Below are positions 34,712 through 44,999 of a DNA stretch of 64,000 nucleotides, piece by piece (the stretch's first letter is position 1; every line of letters starts with the position of its first letter). The stretch spans positions 2,771,484 through 2,835,483 of the forward strand of contig OZ024733.1 in NCBI GenBank assembly GCA_964016875.1, written 5' to 3'. Source of the stretch: Fallopia convolvulus. Lineage: Eukaryota; Streptophyta; Magnoliopsida; Caryophyllales; Polygonaceae. The position numbers were made by a program, and so were the translations under genes. The notes beneath the pieces are model-generated. The model was not told the origin of the DNA, ran no database searches, and worked only from the letters and a program-made list of their open reading frames with translations.

Positions 34712-36199
34712 TGATAGCATGCATTTAGGCATTGGTTTTAGGGCATATTTATGTTTAAATCTTAGGTAGTTGCATGTGTTTTGCTTAGTTTTTGTAGTTT
34801 TTGCATTTCGGTGTCTACTCTTGTGTTTTCGTGTTTTTAGGATGTTTTGAGGAGCAAGGCTTGGTTAAGTTGAAGGATACAAGATTGGAGATATTCAAGT
34901 GTCTTTTCCAAGGATATTCAAGCCATTTCTGATGATCATTAATGCCCAAGAGGTTGTGGAAAAGAATGCTTAAATCCGGACCATCCATTGAAGTTGTTGT
35001 TTCGACACTACTTTCTTGTGATGCTTGGTTCAGGAGCTACGGTGATCGGATGAAGCTGAATTTGGTATCATTGGAAAGCTAACTCGAAGAGCTACAATTC
35101 ATGTTTTTACTGCGAGTTCAAATTCCAACTCTAAGTGGGTCAAAACAGGCTCCGAAAGTACCGTCAGAATACTGTCAAAGACAGGCCGCGATCGCGGCCT
35201 TCCAAATCGGCGATCGCGGCTTTACACCGACTCACCTAGTCAAATTAGTCTAGGCCGCAATCGCGGCCATCAAAAAGGGCGATCGCGGCCCATCTGAGCT
35301 GCTCACGCACGAGAATCTTTCGAGCTTATCTTTAGTTGTTTTTAATTATATCTTTCTTTTCGTGTTTTTAGTTGGCTTTTTAAACCTAGTTTTCAGCCTT
35401 TGTTTGTATTCTCTCTTAGACCTAATTTCAAACTTTGGTATCTCTGTTCTATGGAGAACTAAACTTCTTAGATTCTATTCAAGTTGAAGCTTTTCAGACT
35501 CAAGTTGTTGTGAGATTCGTCTTTACAGGTTTATTTCTACAGGTTATTTTAATTCTCTTGTGCGTAATTATTATTGATTGTGTTGATTTCTGCTTGTCTG
35601 GCCAACTTGTTGGAATTAATATTATCTATTGCTAGATCTAGGTTTTTTCGTAGCAAAGCCTAATCTTTGTAGCAACTCAATTGATTTAGGACTCGTTGGA
35701 CTAAAACAATTGAGAAGAGAATTGAATGCATGTTAATTGTTTGACTCGTTGGAATTCAATTGCATGTATCCTGCTTATCCTTGTTCTTAATGCTAATATC
35801 CCTATTATTTATGATCGTTTCATGAGTTGTTTGGATATTAAGTTTGCATGTCTCGTTGCCATGTTAAATTTATGATCAAGATAGGAATAATTAAAAGGAA
35901 TAACTTGTTTGAATCTAGGATCAATAACTTGAGGAAGAAAAGTGGATACTTGAATAGGATTGCTTTTCCCTAATTGATAAAAATCCAATCTTTTGCTTGT
36001 TTGATTTATTGCTTTGCTTGTTTCAATTCTTAGTTGTAGTTTACAATTCCAAAATCCCCCTTTTTATTACTTCGTAGTTGATAATAATATTGCTTAGAAT
36101 TCCAAGTGTCTCTTGGGTTCGACCCCGACTTACCGACTATACTAGTTGAGTAACTAGGGAATTATTTTTGATTTGGCATTAACGACTTTTAGCCAGTCA
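34712..36199 (+). mobile_element. Solo LTR of an Athila-like element
   Basis: Begins TGATAGCATGC and ends TAGCCAGTCA, 1488 bp, flanked by a perfect 5-bp target duplication GCGAC (34707-34711 and 36200-36204). The right two thirds match the LTR of element D, including its end GCCAGTCA. The left part starts like the LTR of element E. No internal sequence remains, so LTR-LTR recombination has removed it. A TATA-like TTTTTAAAC lies near 35375, with GC-rich palindromes about 100 bp upstream. Confidence 0.93.
35186..35288. repeat. Two pairs of GC-rich palindromes in the solo LTR
   Basis: CCGCGATCGCGG (35186-35197) and a partner with core GCGATCGC (35208-35219) are separated by 10 nt. A second pair, CCGCAATCGCGG (35255-35266) and its partner (35277-35288), is again separated by 10 nt. 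Centre-to-centre distance is 22 bp in both. The spacers differ in sequence. Confidence 0.9.
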
Positions 36200-36515
36200 G
36201 CGACAAATGCCAGACTGTAGGAATGTACACCGAAGTTTTGAAGAGAAAGTCAAGAAGGTTCAGGAAACGTTAGGCGAGGATTGAAGGTCAAGGCAAGATG
36301 ACATCGAAGGAAGGAAGGAAGTCTCATAAGAGCAAGGCATTCCAAAGATAGTGCATGATATGCTGTATTTCATATAGCATAATTAGGACTAGATAATACA
36401 TTTTATATATAGATTTAGGCCCATTTAGTGCTTGTAACGATATATGAGTAGAAGACTGAAGACTTGAAGAAATTGGAAGAATTGAAGTCGAGATTAGAAG
36501 ATCGAGAAGTGAAGG

Positions 36516-36654
36516 CCGCGGAGTGGAGTGACCGCGGTGGAGCCAAGATGCAGTGCCGCGCTCGCGGAGGTATAAGGCCGCGATCGCGGGTCAGCATTGA
36601 CTCGGATGATTTCTACAGGTCCGCGATCGCGGAGGTTGTTCACCGCGCCCGCGG
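36516..36654. repeat. GC-rich palindrome pairs in element D U3
   Basis: CCGCGCTCGCGG (36556) and CCGCGATCGCGG (36578), then CCGCGATCGCGG (36621) and CCGCGCCCGCGG (36643). Each pair has a 10-nt spacer, so centres are 22 bp apart. A shorter pair, CCGCGG at 36516 and 36532, also has a 10-nt spacer. The last palindrome ends about 100 bp before the TATA-like box. Confidence 0.9.
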
Positions 36655-36792
36655 AGGTCCACGTTAGCATAATTTCGAAGCGGCGTTTGCTCTATCTATC
36701 TGTTTTTATTTTATTATTTCCTAGTATTTTATTTTCGTACGCTTAGTTCGAGACTATTTAAACCTAGTTTTTCAGCTTTGTTTTGTATTCTC

Positions 36793-38018
36793 GAAACGTG
36801 GTAAATATATAGAAAAAAGGGAGGGAAAAGATATACAACTCACGCTTGGCAAAGAACAGCCAAGGTGTAAAAAAGTACGAAAGACTCGAAAACAAGCTCA
36901 GCAGGCCTAACAAAAACGGGTTTACAACCCGAAAAACCCACAAGGGGCCTAACAAGGGACTCCAAGTCCAAAAACCAGAACCAACTCAAAGCCTGACCAG
37001 GTGCCAACAAAAGCTTGAACACGCATCTTTACAAGTCTAAAAAAGCCTCTAAAAACCCCCCACAAAAGACCAAGGTGACACAATCATTAAGTGAGATCAT
37101 CCTATGCCATTTAGGGCCCCAAAGGGGTTTGTGTCACCCTTTTGGACCCTCGCATGTACCACCTCTTCCTTGGACTTCCAGTAAGCATGTGTCGGTCTTT
37201 TTGCTGTTTGGCGTGGTGTGATCCATACATTTTCTTGTATCTTTTTACCCTTCTCAAGTCCTGGATTACTACTAATCCCTTCAGATGTATATTTGTGGGG
37301 TGGGAGTCTAACCTTTGGTATCTCGTTTGAAGAGGGCCCGAGCCCTGGATTCGACTTTATTAACAAAGTCGGTTGTGTTTCCTTTTGAACCCAAGTTCCA
37401 GCCACGTACTTTGTCTTTGTTGATTCTTTGGTGGCCCATTCCTTGGGCTTGCTTACGTCTAGTTCTTGTCTCTCCAAAGCCCTACTTTCATGAAGATTCG
37501 GTCTCACATTCCTAGTCCTCTCCTTGGGTGTGTACGGCTGTCTTTGAGGTTTATTAAGGCCACAATAGTATGTTGAATGGCCAAAGGTATGGCATAGCTC
37601 ACAACACCATGGTATCCATTCAAAGACCACCTTGTGCCTATATATGGTTCCATCGTAGCTCTCAAGCACAACCTCTGTTCTCTTAAGTTCCTCCGGGGTG
37701 ACATCCACAAGAAGTCTTGCATAAGAAAGTTTCTCGACCCCGCAAGTAATGCCATCCACACTAATCGGTCTTCCAATCATGTTGCCCATTACTTCTACCA
37801 TATGTTTTGAGGACAATAGCATGGGGTCAATGTCTAGGATTTTTACCCATACTGGTACCGATGTGAAACTAGACCAATCTATAGCCATGCCAGTTTCCCA
37901 CTCCTTAAGGATCAACGGTTTATTGCCATCCACGAGCCAAGGACCATGTTCTAAAACCCACATGCGGTCCTCCTTGGAGTTAAACTTGAATACCATGACC
38001 CCATTATCTTTGAAGTAG
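36793..38018 (-). mobile_element. LINE-derived insertion carrying ORF1 only
   Basis: A 19-bp duplication, AGCTTTGTTTTGTATTCTC, flanks the insert (36774-36792 and 38019-38037), typical of target-primed reverse transcription. The upstream end (38018) falls inside the ORF1 coding sequence, as in ordinary 5' truncation. At the other end, the 3' region after the ORF1 stop is only about 300 bp and ends without an A-tail. No endonuclease or RT of an ORF2 is present. Confidence 0.85.
37097..37996 (-). CDS. LINE ORF1-type protein: DUF4283 domain plus zinc knuckle, 5'-truncated
   Basis: 299 residues from the first ATG; coding homology runs back to the insertion border at 38018, so the true N-terminus is lost. 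Residues 1-100 or so hold the DUF4283 region (MWVLEHGPWLVDGNKPLILK, IDWSSFTSVPVWVKILDIDP). A zinc knuckle follows (CCELCHTFGHSTYYC, a C-x2-C-x4-H-x4-C type). The C-terminal third is charged and disordered and ends NPFGALNGIG. Such proteins bind LINE RNA. The frame is open, but without an N-terminus or promoter expression is doubtful. Confidence 0.82.
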   Translation of the reverse strand: MVFKFNSKEDRMWVLEHGPWLVDGNKPLILKEWETGMAIDWSSFTSVPVWVKILDIDPMLLSSKHMVEVMGNMIGRPISVDGITCGVEKLSYARLLVDVTPEELKRTEVVLESYDGTIYRHKVVFEWIPWCCELCHTFGHSTYYCGLNKPQRQPYTPKERTRNVRPNLHESRALERQELDVSKPKEWATKESTKTKYVAGTWVQKETQPTLLIKSNPGLGPSSNEIPKVRLPPHKYTSEGISSNPGLEKGKKIQENVWITPRQTAKRPTHAYWKSKEEVVHARVQKGDTNPFGALNGIG

Positions 38019-38831
38019 AGCTTTGTTTTGTATTCTCTCTTAGACCTAATTTTAGACTTTTGGTATTTTCTCTCTTATGGAGAACTAAACTCCCTAAATT
38101 CTATTCAAGTTGAAGCTTTTCAGAGTCAAGTTGTTGTGAGATTCGTCTATTCAGGTTTATTTCTACAGGTTATTTCAATTCTCTTGTGCGTAATTATTAT
38201 TGATTGTATTGATTCTTTCAGGCCTAGCTAACTTGTTGGAATTGATATTATCTATTGCTAGATCTAGGTTTTCTCGTAGCAAAGCCTAATCTTTGTAGCA
38301 ACTCAATTGATTTAGGACTCGTTGGACTAAAACAATTGAGAAAGAGATTTGAATGCATGTTAATTGTTTGACTCGTTGGAATTCAATTGCATGTATCCTG
38401 TTTATCCTTGTTCTTAATGCTAATATCCCTATTATTTATGATCGTTTCATGAATTATTTGGATATTAAGTTTGCATGTCTCGTTGCCATGTTATATTTCT
38501 GATCAGGATAGGAATAACCAAAAGAAATAACTTGTTTGAATCTATGATCAATTGCTTGAGAAAGAAAAGTGGATACTTGAATATGATTGTTTCCCCTAAT
38601 TGATAAAAATCCAATCTTTTCCCTGTTTGATTTATTGCTTTGCTTTGTTTAATTTTCCCTAGTTGTAGTTTAGAATTCCAAAATCCCCCCTTTATTACTT
38701 TGTAGTTGATAATAATATTGCTTAGAATTACAAGTGTCTCTTGGGTGCGACCTCGACTTACCGACTATACTAGTTGTGTAACTAGGGATTTATTTTTGAT
38801 TTGGCACGACGACTTTAAGCCAGTCAAATTT

Positions 38832-38849
38832 TGGCGCCGTTGCCGGGGA
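38832..38849 (+). other. Element D primer binding site
   Basis: TGGCGCCGTTGCCGGGGA begins 5 nt after the LTR end CAGTCA at 38826. This is the canonical Athila/Tat primer site, complementary to tRNA-Asp. Confidence 0.9.
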
Positions 38850-38906
38850 CACTTTTGTTTAATTCTAAGTTTTTATTGTTACCAACTCTAGTGTGGACCC
38901 TAGTTT

Positions 38907-40088
38907 ATGGTCCACACTCGTGCTACTGATTCTTCTATTTTGCCTCTTGATTCAGAGATTGAAAGGACCCTTTCCAGGTTGAGACGTGAAGCTCGGGAAC
39001 TACTCCGTGAATTACCTTTCGACTTGAATTCTGCTGAAACTGAGACAATGGGAGATCGGACTTTGAAGCAGCTGACTGCTCCTAACTTTCAACAACAGCC
39101 CCTGGCTGTTCAGTTCTCTGCGCTGAATGACGGTGTCAAGTTTGAATTGAAATCAGGGTTGATCCATCTCTTACCCCAATTCCATGGGCATGGTGGAGAA
39201 GATCCAAACAAGCATCTTGCTGAATTTGATCAGGTCTGCTCAAGTATGAAACCTGCTGATGTAACTGAGGACCAGATCAAGCTGAGGACGTTTCCTTTCT
39301 CTATGAAGGATTCAGCCAATGAGTGGCTCTACTATCTTTCTCCAGGCTCCATAGATACATGGACTAAGATGAAAGCGGCATTCTTGGAGAAATATTTTTC
39401 TGCCACCAAACAGAACAGTCTGAAGAAGAGCCTGAGCAATATTGAACAACAGGCTGGAGAAAGCCTGTATGATTATCATGAGCGATTCAAGAGACTGTGT
39501 GCTAGTTGCCCATATCATGGGTATTCTGATCAAGACCTGGTATTATATTTCTTTGGTGGATTACTGGATGAAGAGCGTAGAATGGTGAATGCAGCTTGTG
39601 GTGGAAGCCTGATGAACAAGACACCAGCAGATGCTCTTGAGCTCTTTTCTGAGCTATCTGAGAACTCAAGGCAATTCAACAAAAGAATTGGCACTAAAGG
39701 AGTCAATGCTATGGACTCCTCTTCTGTTATAAGATCTGAGATGGCGGAGTTGAAAGATATGATGAAGAGGTTCATGCTGCAAGGAACCCCTCAACAACTG
39801 AAGGCATGTGAAATTTGTGCTGACACACTTCACCCTACTGATGCATGCCCATAACTCCAGGAACCTCAGGCTGAGGTTAATGTTGTAGGAGGATATGGAC
39901 CTCCTAGACCTCGTTTTGATCCTTTTTCTAATACTTACAACCCAGGCTGGGCACATAATCCAAATCTGAGATATGGGAATCAAAATCAGCCTCAATATAA
40001 TCAGCAAGGAGGAAATCAGCAAAACAGGCAACCTTATGTTCCTAGACCTCCAATTCATAATCAAAACAACTCATTCAATGCTGAAGAG
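38907..40088 (+). pseudogene. Element D: gag (Athila-like), one nonsense codon
   Basis: Starts MVHTRATDSSILPLDSEIER. The capsid core includes VKFELKSGLIHLLPQFHGHG and LRTFPFSMKDSANEWLYYLS, then WTKMKAAFLEKYFSATKQNS and the Cys/His remnant CEICADTLHPTDACP. A TAA at 39852-39854 stops it after 315 residues. The same frame goes on without further break (VGGYGPPRPRFDPFSN, a Gln/Asn-rich tail) into the protease section at 40089, so only this codon interrupts it. The start is set by the first ATG after the PBS and by likeness to element F. Confidence 0.9.
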
Positions 40089-41693
40089 ATGTTTGCAAGG
40101 CTAGCTAACACAGTAGACCAGTTGGGACACAACACTCAGACTAGTTTCCAATCCACTCAAGCTAGTATCAAGAATATAGAGACTCAGATAAGTCAACTAG
40201 ATACTGCAGTAAGCAAGCTAGAGGCCCGAGATTCTGGGAGATTGTCGGCACAACCTATCAATCCAAGGGAGAATGTGAGTGCTATCACATTACGAAGTGG
40301 AAGAGAGTTGAATAAAGACGTGGGGATGAATGAAGATCCACGAACTGAAAAATTCAAAATTCTGGAGAACGCATCCGCGCCCGCGGTGACCAACTGCCGC
40401 GATCGCGGAACCTCAACTGAGAGCTCAGAAATTCTGATCGAAGATTCCGCGACCGCGGTGACCAACTGCCGCGATCGCGGAGGCGAGGAAAAACCGGATA
40501 CCGAAAAATCCGAACTTCCGCGACCGCGGGACTCTCTCCGCGCCCGCGATACTGAAGCTGAACCCGAGGATTCTTATGTTCGCCCTCAGTTTCCTCCCAT
40601 GAATTCACAGAAGCCGATTCCACCATTCCCTGAGGCACTCAAGGATACAAAGAAGCCAGAACAAGACAAAGATATCTTTGAGACATTCTCCAAGTGTGAG
40701 GTAAACATCCCTTTGCTTAATCTGATTAAAAGTGTTCCTAGATTTGCTAAATTTCTAAAAGAGTTGTGCACTATCAAAAGGAACCAAAAATTGAAAGGGA
40801 AACAAAAAGTTAAGGTTAGTGAACATGTCTCTGCTGTATTTCAAAGGCGTATGCCTAAAAAGTGCAGTGATCCAGGCATGTTCAGCATTCCCTGTATAAT
40901 AGGAGACACTAAAATTGATAAAGCCATGCTTGATTTAGGTGCTTCTATTAATGTCATGCCTTATTCTGTTTACACTTCACTAGGCTTAGGACCTTTGCAA
41001 GAAATTGGTATTGTTATTCAACTAGCTGATAGGTCCACAGTCTACCCGAAAGGGATTGTTGAGGATGTTCTTGTTATGGTGGATAAATTGATATTCCCTG
41101 CTGATTTCTTTGTGCTTGATATGGATCATGATGTGCATGCTGCTCCAATTCTGCTAGGTCGACCTTTCATGAAAACTGCTAGAATAAAAATTGATATGTG
41201 TAAAGGCGTCCTAACCATGGAATTTGATGGGGAAATATTTGAATATAGCATGGGTAATGCTATGAAATACCCCCAAGATGATCACTCTCTATGCTCAGTT
41301 GATGTAATTGATCCTATTGTACAAGATGTATTTGATACTACTTGTGTAGATGAGTTGCAATCTGTTCTAGAGAATGACATAGATCCTGCAGGCTTGGATT
41401 ATGAATTGCCTGAAAGATATCATGAGATTTTTGCTAATCTGAATGCATGCTGTGAATCTCCTGCTGATGCTTTGGCCATTGGGCCCATACCACTAACTCT
41501 CCCTAGCGAGAAATTGCTTCCTTCTGTAGTGCAGGCACCTGAAGTTGAGCTTAAACAGCTCCCTGAGCATTTAAAATATGCCTTCCTTGGAGATGGTGAC
41601 ACTTTGCCTGTCATTATTTCTAACAAACTCTCCAAGGAGCAAGAAGATAAATTGGTGCAGGTACTTAAAAAGCACAAGACAGCACTAGGTTAG
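40089..41693 (+). pseudogene. Element D: gag C-terminus, variable linker and protease
   Basis: In frame with gag. Residues 1-100 or so are the end of gag (MFARLANTVDQLGHNTQTSF). An acidic linker (about 40350-40590) holds duplicated VTNCRDRG motifs encoded by GC-rich palindromes. Then FETFSKCEVNIPLLNLIKSV and the aspartic protease: AMLDLGASINVMPYSVYTSL (active site D-L-G, the usual Athila form) and APILLGRPFMKTARIKIDMC. A TAG at 41691-41693 replaces a codon expected to be Trp (ALG-stop-TIADIKGIS). The reading then goes on in the same frame to RT. Confidence 0.88.
40375..40549. repeat. GC-rich palindrome pairs inside element D coding sequence
   Basis: CCGCGCCCGCGG (40375) and CCGCGATCGCGG (40397); CCGCGACCGCGG (40447) and CCGCGATCGCGG (40469); CCGCGACCGCGG (40518) and CCGCGCCCGCGA (40538). 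The first two pairs have centres 22 bp apart, the third 20 bp. Pairs one and two belong to a 72-bp degenerate tandem duplication. The motif family is the same as in the D and solo LTRs. Confidence 0.92.
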
Positions 41694-41732
41694 ACCATTG
41701 CTGACATTAAAGGGATTAGTCCCTCTACATGT

Positions 41733-42881
41733 ATGCATAGGATCCTCTTAGAGGATGGTGCCAAGCCATCCAGACAGCCACAGAGAAGGCTCAACCCACC
41801 TATGATGGAGGAAGTCAAGAAGGAGGTGTTGAAGCTCCTACAGGCAGGTATGATTTATCCCATCTCTGATAGTCAGTGGGTTAGTCCGACCCAGGTTGTG
41901 CCCAAGAAGGGTGGTATTACAGTAGTTGAGAATGTGCATGGGGAATTAGTCCCCACACGAGTCCAAACTGGTTGGAGAGTCTGTATTGATTACCGTAAGC
42001 TGAACACGGTAACCAGAAAAGATCACTTTCCCCTGCCATTCATTGATCAAATGCTTGAGCGACTTGCCGGTCGTTCCTATTATTGCTTTTTAGATGGCTA
42101 TTCAGGGTATTTTCAGATTGCTATTGCACCGGAGGACCAAGAGAAAACGACATTTACATGTCCGTTTGGCACTTTTGCATACCGCAGAATGCCATTCGGA
42201 TTGTGTAATGCACCCGGTACGTTCCAACGGTGTATGGTAAGCATCTTTTCTGAGTATATTGAAAATTTTATTGAGGTTTTTATGGATGACTTTACAGTAC
42301 ATGGTGATGACTTTGATGCCTGCTTAAACCATCTCTCTTTAGTCCTTCAAAGATGTGTAGAGACCAATTTGGTTCTAAACTCTGAGAAGTGTCACTTTAT
42401 GGTTGAGCAAGGCATTGTTTTAGGCCATATAGTGTCATCCAGGGGTATTGAGGTCGATAAGGCAAAGATTGATATCATTCAGTCCTTGCCTTATCCTACT
42501 AATGTGCGTGAAGTGCGTTCTTTTCTAGGCCATGCAGGTTTCTATCGCAGGTTTATTAAAGACTTTTCCAAGATCTCAGCCCCATTATGTGATTTGCTGA
42601 AGAAAGATGTGCCCTATGAGTTCAATGAGGCATGCAAAAAGGCGTTTGATGAGCTGAAAACACGCCTTACAAGTGCACCAATAATTCAAGCCCCAGATTG
42701 GTCTCGACCGTTTGAGATCATGTGTGATGCAAGTGACTACGCTGTTGGGGCTGTTTTGGGTCAAAAAGAAGCTAGAGCATCCCATGTTATACATTATGCT
42801 TCTATGACCTTAAATGATGCCCAAAGAAACTACTCCACTACTGAAAAGGAAATGCTTGCTGTAGTGTTTGCTTTGGCATAG
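41733..42881 (+). pseudogene. Element D: reverse transcriptase and start of RNaseH, truncated
   Basis: Same frame as gag and protease. RT blocks: GMIYPISDSQWVSPTQVVPK, WRVCIDYRKLNTVTRKDHFP, FLDGYSGYFQIAIAPEDQEK, MPFGLCNAPGTFQRCM and the intact catalytic FMDDFTVHG. RNaseH begins with FEIMCDASDYAVGAVLGQK and ends abruptly at STTEKEMLAVVFALA, after which unrelated sequence follows. RNaseH end, integrase and 3' LTR are missing. Apart from the two upstream nonsense codons the reading is clean. Confidence 0.92.
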
Positions 42882-43750
42882 GCTGAATGATATCAATCTT
42901 TGCCATGGGGCGCGCCTATGGGTTGTTGGGCCGAGAGCACTTGCGCATTGCATAGGCTGCGTGCCTTGCCGTTTGGGCCGAACTCTTGGGCTTTTGGATT
43001 GGATTTTTGGGCTTTCTCTTGGGCTGATTATATGATGGATTTAACGCCTATTTGGAGTCCAAGGGGGATGCATGTAGACGCCCAAAAGATGACAAGGAAA
43101 GAGAAAAGGGAAGTTGCAACAAACTCCCCTACTTTCACTCTCGGCCTCCCATTTCTCCAACCGAATGTAACCGCCATTGAGGGCAGTTTTTGGACAGAAT
43201 TTTCACGCCTATTTAAGGGTGAAATGTCGGCCATTTCTTGGTATGAAAGACACGAGAAAAACCAGTCCATACTTCCATTAAAATTCGGTAAAGAAAGACA
43301 CACATAGTCGAGTAGACTAGTCGATGTTTTGAGTGGGTTTTCACAAGATTAAACACGGGTGTGAGAGGCATCATGGGTCGATCTTCAAGCATGAAGAAGG
43401 AACCTCAAGAGGCGTTGGATGGGCAGTTCGTTCGTGTAAAGGATGAACCAGAAACGTCTTGGGAAGAAGACTTCGTTCAAGTCAAGATCGAAGCGGAATC
43501 ATGGGACTCGAATAAGGTACGCTTGTTCTTAATAGATGTGTCTTGCCAACACGTCTATTGTTTCGTATGGTACGTTTTATCTCACAACGATATTGCACGA
43601 ACCCTTGGCATAGAATAGGGGCAATAATCGTTGAAGGAAAGCGGGATCTCATCCCGTGACTCGTAGCCTTTATCCAAGTAACTTGATGTTGATTGGGTCG
43701 ATGGTGATTGCCTTAGGGCCTACACCCAACGAGACTACCCTTTAATGGGT
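42882..43750. other. LTR-like debris next to the element D breakpoint
   Basis: Unrelated to element D. Contains a TATA-like CTATTTAAGGG near 43208 followed by leader-like sequence, which resembles U3-R of a gypsy LTR, but no border or second copy was found. Open frames (42900-43307, 43361-43618) show no known domain. Confidence 0.3.
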
Positions 43751-44765
43751 CTACTCACGAGATTATCTTTATGGTCTACTCAAACCGCCTTGTATGTACA
43801 AGGGTCGACTTTCACTTCAACTCAACAATGTGAATATGCTTTTATGATTGCATGCATATCCGAAAAATCAACATTGAATACGTGTACAAAAGAACTCGAA
43901 TTTGTATACAATATATCTAAATATTAATTAAGGACAAAATCTCGAACATGTATACAATATATGTGAATATTAACTTCACAATTTTGAAGATATGTATAAA
44001 AAACACGAATATGTTTATAATATATTTGAATATTATGTACACAATCTCGAACATGTGTACACATCGGGTACAACTTCATCAACCCATCAAACAAAATAAA
44101 TAGAAAGGTGGGGTTAACATCTGAAGGAACCAAAGAACAAACTTTAACCAGGTTACAATTATCTCCTTGAATGAAAAATCCAACAACAAATTCGTATATC
44201 AACCCCAAAAATCAACTCCGTAGCACCATCCCACAAAAATCCAACAACAAATTCATCAAAAGGCTAATATCGCAATAACAAACATTACAAAAGGGCGATT
44301 TAGCCAAAAACTAAGTTGTCTTTCAAATTTTATCTCATGCTTAAATCCACAACACCAAAAGTAACAAATTGGTTGATATATAGAATGTTTACCTTACGTA
44401 AGAATTCATCAAATTGGTGTCAATGTTTTTTTTTTAAATAAATCTAAACCCTAAAAACGAACAAGATGCAATCTTGCGAAATCGAAATGTGTATTTTAAT
44501 TCACAAAATCAGGAAATAAATTATAAAATTAGGACCAATTTCACCGAAAATGAAACCCTAGCAAGCAAAAAAGGGCGAAAAATTAAGGTTTTCGAATAAT
44601 CCAAGTAATTACTTACTATCAACTTGATTTAGATGGAAGAATGAGTAACAATGGATAAATAGAGAACCGTCTTCGAAAGCGACCGAGGAAGATGAAGGGT
44701 CTCGTTTCTAATGTTTTAGGGAAATCAGATGTGGGGATATTGGAAATTGATATTAATTAGAATTG

Positions 44766-44801
<36 letters not shown>

Positions 44802-44999
44802 AATTGATATTAATTTGAATTTTCCTTATGTGAGATATGGAGAGAGAAAATGGGAATAATCCACTATTTTTACCAAATTTTAACCAACATGCACCTTTTT
44901 ATTTTTAATCTCAGCCATTAAATAAATCATATCCAAGGATCCCTATTATTTCCCTCGTTTCTCTATAACAAGAGGTTTCTCTAGAACCTCATTATATAT
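43751..44999. other. Non-coding region with degenerate 60-bp repeats and a GA run
   Basis: About 43860-44065 holds three to four degenerate copies of a unit built on TCTCGAACATGTATACAATA. A GA microsatellite occupies about 44765-44802. A TA run lies at 44993-45007. No coding sequence recognised. The segment may be a non-autonomous DNA element, but I could not pair its ends. Confidence 0.4.

Larger units (their letters stand above)
30786..36355 (+). repeat. Element C 3' LTR, interrupted and truncated
   Basis: Copy of 21670-26131 with scattered substitutions and small indels. It is split by the solo LTR at 34712-36199 and then ends at 36355, at the position equal to 25750 of the 5' LTR, where element D begins. 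The last 381 bp of the LTR are not found to the right of element D. The low divergence from the 5' LTR points to a fairly recent insertion, older than the solo LTR and element D. Confidence 0.9.
36356..38826 (+). repeat. Element D 5' LTR (Athila-like), with LINE insertion
   Basis: Begins TGATATGCTG and ends AAGCCAGTCA, followed by the PBS. Without the LINE and one copy of its target duplication it is about 1.23 kb. From the TATA-like CTATTTAAAC (near 36755) to the end it closely matches the solo LTR at 34712-36199, but the U3 part is a different sequence. Preceding bases GTGCA (36351-36355) are the candidate target duplication; its partner is lost with the 3' end of the element. Confidence 0.88.

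Noticed and set aside
44765..44802. GA-rich run as a regulatory element
   Set aside because: A simple microsatellite with no linked gene.
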